This document shows, in pieces, positions 62,113 through 64,000 of a stretch of 64,000 nucleotides of DNA. Source of the DNA: Sphingomonas aurea (GTDB taxonomy: Bacteria; Pseudomonadota; Alphaproteobacteria; Sphingomonadales; Sphingomonadaceae); contig NZ_JAUUDS010000005.1 in the NCBI RefSeq assembly GCF_030678875.1, positions 124,001 through 188,000 of the forward strand, given 5' to 3'. Each line of letters begins with the position of its first letter. The first letter of the stretch is position 1. Position numbers and translations under genes: made by a program. The notes below the pieces were generated by a model. The model saw nothing but the letters and a program-made list of their open reading frames with translations. It ran no database searches and was not told where the DNA came from.

Positions 62113-62554
62113 AGGCGAGCAGGCGCATTTTCGCGCGCTGGAGGGGCTCTACGCGCACGCGCCGATCAACCGCTTCTTCGAATCCTCGCTCAGGATCGAA
62201 CGCGAGGGGGTCGCCACGATCCGCTTCACCCTCGACGAGCGGCATTTCCACGCCGCCGGCGCGGCGCACGGCACCAGCTATTTCAAGATGCTCGACGACG
62301 CGGCCTTCTACGCGTGCAACAGCCTGGTCAGCGACCGTTTCCTCCTGACCACCGCGTTCAACCTGCTCTTCACCAAGCCGCTCGGCGCCGGGCCGGTGGT
62401 GGCGGAGGGACGCTGGGTCAGCGGTCGCCGCCGCGTGCTGGTCGGCGAGGCGCGGCTGGTCGATGGGGAGGGGGAGGAGGTCGCACGCGGCACCGGCACC
62501 TTCATGCGCTCGCGCATCCCGCTGGCCGGTCTGCCCGGTTACGTCCCGGCGTGA
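62102..62554 (+). CDS. PaaI-type hotdog-fold thioesterase
   Basis: 150 residues from the ATG at 62102. The pattern HFHAAGAAHGTSYFKMLDDA (HG-SYF-KMLDDAA) followed by VSDRFLLTTAFNLLFTKPL and a C-terminal GEARLVDGEGEEVARGTGTF is that of the hotdog thioesterases of the PaaI-like group. The substrate is an acyl-CoA of unknown type. It overlaps ptsN and the next gene, so it is part of the same operon. Confidence 0.88.
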   Translation: MPPEGEQAHFRALEGLYAHAPINRFFESSLRIEREGVATIRFTLDERHFHAAGAAHGTSYFKMLDDAAFYACNSLVSDRFLLTTAFNLLFTKPLGAGPVVAEGRWVSGRRRVLVGEARLVDGEGEEVARGTGTFMRSRIPLAGLPGYVPA

Positions 62555-62874
62555 CCGACCGGCTGCCGAGCGGACTGCTGGTGTCGGCGATGCTGCGCCG
62601 GGCCAATGACGTTGGCGGCTTCGGCGCGGTGCTGGCCAGGGGTGATCCGCAGGGCGGCGCGATCCTGGCCGTCGTCGTCGAGGACGGGGCCGAGCGGCTG
62701 TTCGAGCGCGGTCTCGGTCCCGCCGGTACTCCCGCGCTGATCGAGTCGACTCCGGCAGAGGACCTGACCGGTTACTGGCATCGTCGGCGCCAGCGCGATC
62801 CCGATCTGTGGGTGATCGAACTGAACGTCCCGGGTGCGCAACGACTCGTCGCTGAAACGATTGCGGCGAATTGA
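62551..62874 (+). CDS. DUF1491 family protein
   Basis: 107 residues from a GTG that overlaps the thioesterase stop (GTGA). It contains LPSGLLVSAMLRRANDVGGF, AVLARGDPQGGAILAVV and YWHRRRQRDPDLWVIELNVP with a closing QRLVAETI, the DUF1491 pattern of Alphaproteobacteria. Function unknown. It ends the ptsN operon. Confidence 0.88.
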   Translation: MTDRLPSGLLVSAMLRRANDVGGFGAVLARGDPQGGAILAVVVEDGAERLFERGLGPAGTPALIESTPAEDLTGYWHRRRQRDPDLWVIELNVPGAQRLVAETIAAN

Positions 62875-63027
62875 CGCAGGCGCGGCGAACGGCGAGGCGC
62901 TGATCGTCGTTTAGCGCGTTGTGCCGCGTCCGGGTGCGATCCGGTCGGTTACGCAGTCGGGGGGAAGCCCGGACGATCGCCACCACGCGATCGGGTCCGT
63001 GATCCAACCGCATATTGTTTTGAGTGA

Positions 63028-63720
63028 ATGACTCTGTTTTCCCGGGTCGCGACCGTCGCGGCCATGACTCTCTCTCTTGCCGGGCTGGTTGCCACGACTC
63101 CCGGCTGGGCCAACGGAATCGATCAGTCGCTGATCGCCACTCCTGCCCTCGCCACGCTCAACACGCTGGCCCCTCATGTTGTTCCCGCCAATCAGGGCGT
63201 TCTGGTCGATGGACAGCCGCTGACGGTCGAGACCGCGTCTCCCGCCGCCGCTGCCGATCAGGTCATTGCTCCCGCCGTCGCCCTGCAGGGCGACGATGAC
63301 GACGATTTCGGCACCCTGGCAGAGGCCGTTGCCGCGCAGGGCGACGCCAACTCTCCCGATCAGGCGACCCGCTGCCTCGCCGGTGCGATCTATTTCGAGG
63401 CGAAGGGTGAGCCGCTGTCGGGCCAGCTCGCCGTCGCGCAGGTCATCCTGAACCGCGCCAAGTCGGGTCGCTTCCCTCCCGACGTCTGCGGCGTCGTCAC
63501 CCAGCGCGGCCAGTTCGGCTTCGTTCGCGGCGGTCGCATCCCTTCGATCAACGAGAACGGCACGCCGTGGCACACCGCCGTCGCCGTCGCCCGCGTCGCC
63601 CTGGCCGATGTGTGGGACTCGCCGGCAGAAGAGGCGCTCTACTTCAACACCAACGACCGCCGCCCCGCCTCCAACATCCGCCGCATCGCCGCGATCGGGA
63701 ACCACGTCTTCTATCGCTGA
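63028..63720 (+). CDS. SleB-type cell wall hydrolase
   Basis: 230 residues. A signal peptide (VATVAAMTLSLAGLVATTPGWA) is followed by a disordered Asp-rich linker (about 80-110) and the hydrolase domain with catalytic glutamate in LAGAIYFEAKGEPLSGQLAVAQ, then VILNRAKSGRFPPDVCGVV, QFGFVRGG and ALYFNTNDRRP. It is a lytic amidase or transglycosylase-like enzyme of the periplasm. A 153-bp gap upstream holds its promoter. Confidence 0.92.
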   Translation: MTLFSRVATVAAMTLSLAGLVATTPGWANGIDQSLIATPALATLNTLAPHVVPANQGVLVDGQPLTVETASPAAAADQVIAPAVALQGDDDDDFGTLAEAVAAQGDANSPDQATRCLAGAIYFEAKGEPLSGQLAVAQVILNRAKSGRFPPDVCGVVTQRGQFGFVRGGRIPSINENGTPWHTAVAVARVALADVWDSPAEEALYFNTNDRRPASNIRRIAAIGNHVFYR

Positions 63721-63738
63721 TCTTGCCTTGTTCGTCGG

Positions 63739-64000
63739 ATGTTCTACAATTCGGCGATGCTCGATCAAGCTCCCGCATCCTGCCTGACCGGTGATGACCC
63801 TGGCCTGTGCGCCGCAGATGTGGCGCGCGGGGTTTCGCGGCTTCTGCTCCGCCACGATCTTGCGCCGCTGGCGGAAGTGTCGCTGGACGGTGGCCGGCGC
63901 GCAGACCTGATGGCGCTCGACGCGCGCGGCAATATTGTGTTGGTCGAGATCAAGGTCTCGCGCGCCGATCTGATGGGCGACGGCAAGTGGCCCGATTATC
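63739..64000 (+). CDS. mmcB: MmcB-family DNA repair protein, 3' end outside window
   Basis: The first 87 residues from the ATG at 63739. It contains VARGVSRLLLRHDLAPLAEV, then the nuclease-like core RRADLMALDARGNIVLVEIK and SRADLMGDGKWPDY, a PD-(D/E)xK-type pattern (D-x(n)-E-I-K). MmcB is an LexA-regulated repair protein of Caulobacter. The window stops inside the conserved core, so completeness cannot be judged. Confidence 0.88.
   Translation, partial: MFYNSAMLDQAPASCLTGDDPGLCAADVARGVSRLLLRHDLAPLAEVSLDGGRRADLMALDARGNIVLVEIKVSRADLMGDGKWPDY

Overview
The window is GC-rich alphaproteobacterial chromosome, most likely Sphingomonas or a close relative in Sphingomonadaceae. The evidence is the gene content and order: a hemE / DnaA-box region / DUF299 arrangement, an mnmE-mnmG-rsmG-parA-parB block, a Rhodobacter-type gene transfer agent (GTA) cluster, sphingomonad-style hypothetical families (DUF1134, DUF3576, DUF2793, DUF1491, MmcB), and many short palindromic REP-like elements.

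Layout. (1) 1-11160 is the end of a genomic island next to tRNA-Ser(GCT), with a tyrosine integrase (9653-11014) beside the tRNA 3' end. Its cargo is a partial FAD-dependent oxidoreductase coupled to an HTH-NACHT NTPase, a scrap of a short-chain dehydrogenase gene, a very unusual protein joining a subtilisin-like and an HExxH metalloprotease domain, and a frameshifted metallo-beta-lactamase-fold hydrolase coupled to it. This is the best candidate for an undescribed conflict or defence system. The NTPase, protease and MBL parts recall AVAST type I, but with different protease domains. (2) 11373-17857 is core: DUF1134, pyrC, ygfZ, a two-component system, and an OmpA-like porin with a 20-proline linker. 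(3) 17968-32033 (minus strand) is a compact 17-gene GTA-like head-tail cluster with one upstream promoter. Its only intergenic gaps are filled by palindromic repeats. (4) 32124-45648 holds an M28 peptidase, a TonB-like protein, an ABC-F ATPase, a HAD phosphatase, YggS, a ThiE-like protein, an oxidoreductase, a DUF3576 lipoprotein, leuS, lptE and holA. (5) 45929-51638 (minus) is DUF6489-mnmE-mnmG-rsmG-parA-parB with two parS-like sites. (6) 51711-56545 holds a dienelactone hydrolase, TerC, and rho/hemJ/hemE. (7) 56546-56875 looks like the chromosome origin oriC, with an AT-rich block and a cluster of DnaA boxes. (8) 56876-64000 (plus) is ppsR-maf-aroE-coaE-dnaQ, hpf-ptsN, thioesterase, DUF1491, a SleB cell-wall hydrolase and the start of mmcB.

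Most genes left of the proposed origin lie on the minus strand and all genes right of it lie on the plus strand, as expected for transcription running with replication forks that leave 56.7 kb. leuS-lptE-holA and a few others are exceptions.

The most striking non-coding structure is a 308-bp nested palindrome (59881-60188). It fills the coaE-dnaQ spacer almost exactly, has a 26-bp perfect outer stem and several perfect inner hairpins, and ends 4 bases before the dnaQ start codon. Start codons were chosen from overlaps, ribosome binding sites and family N-termini. Family names are from memory of family signatures, not from database searches.
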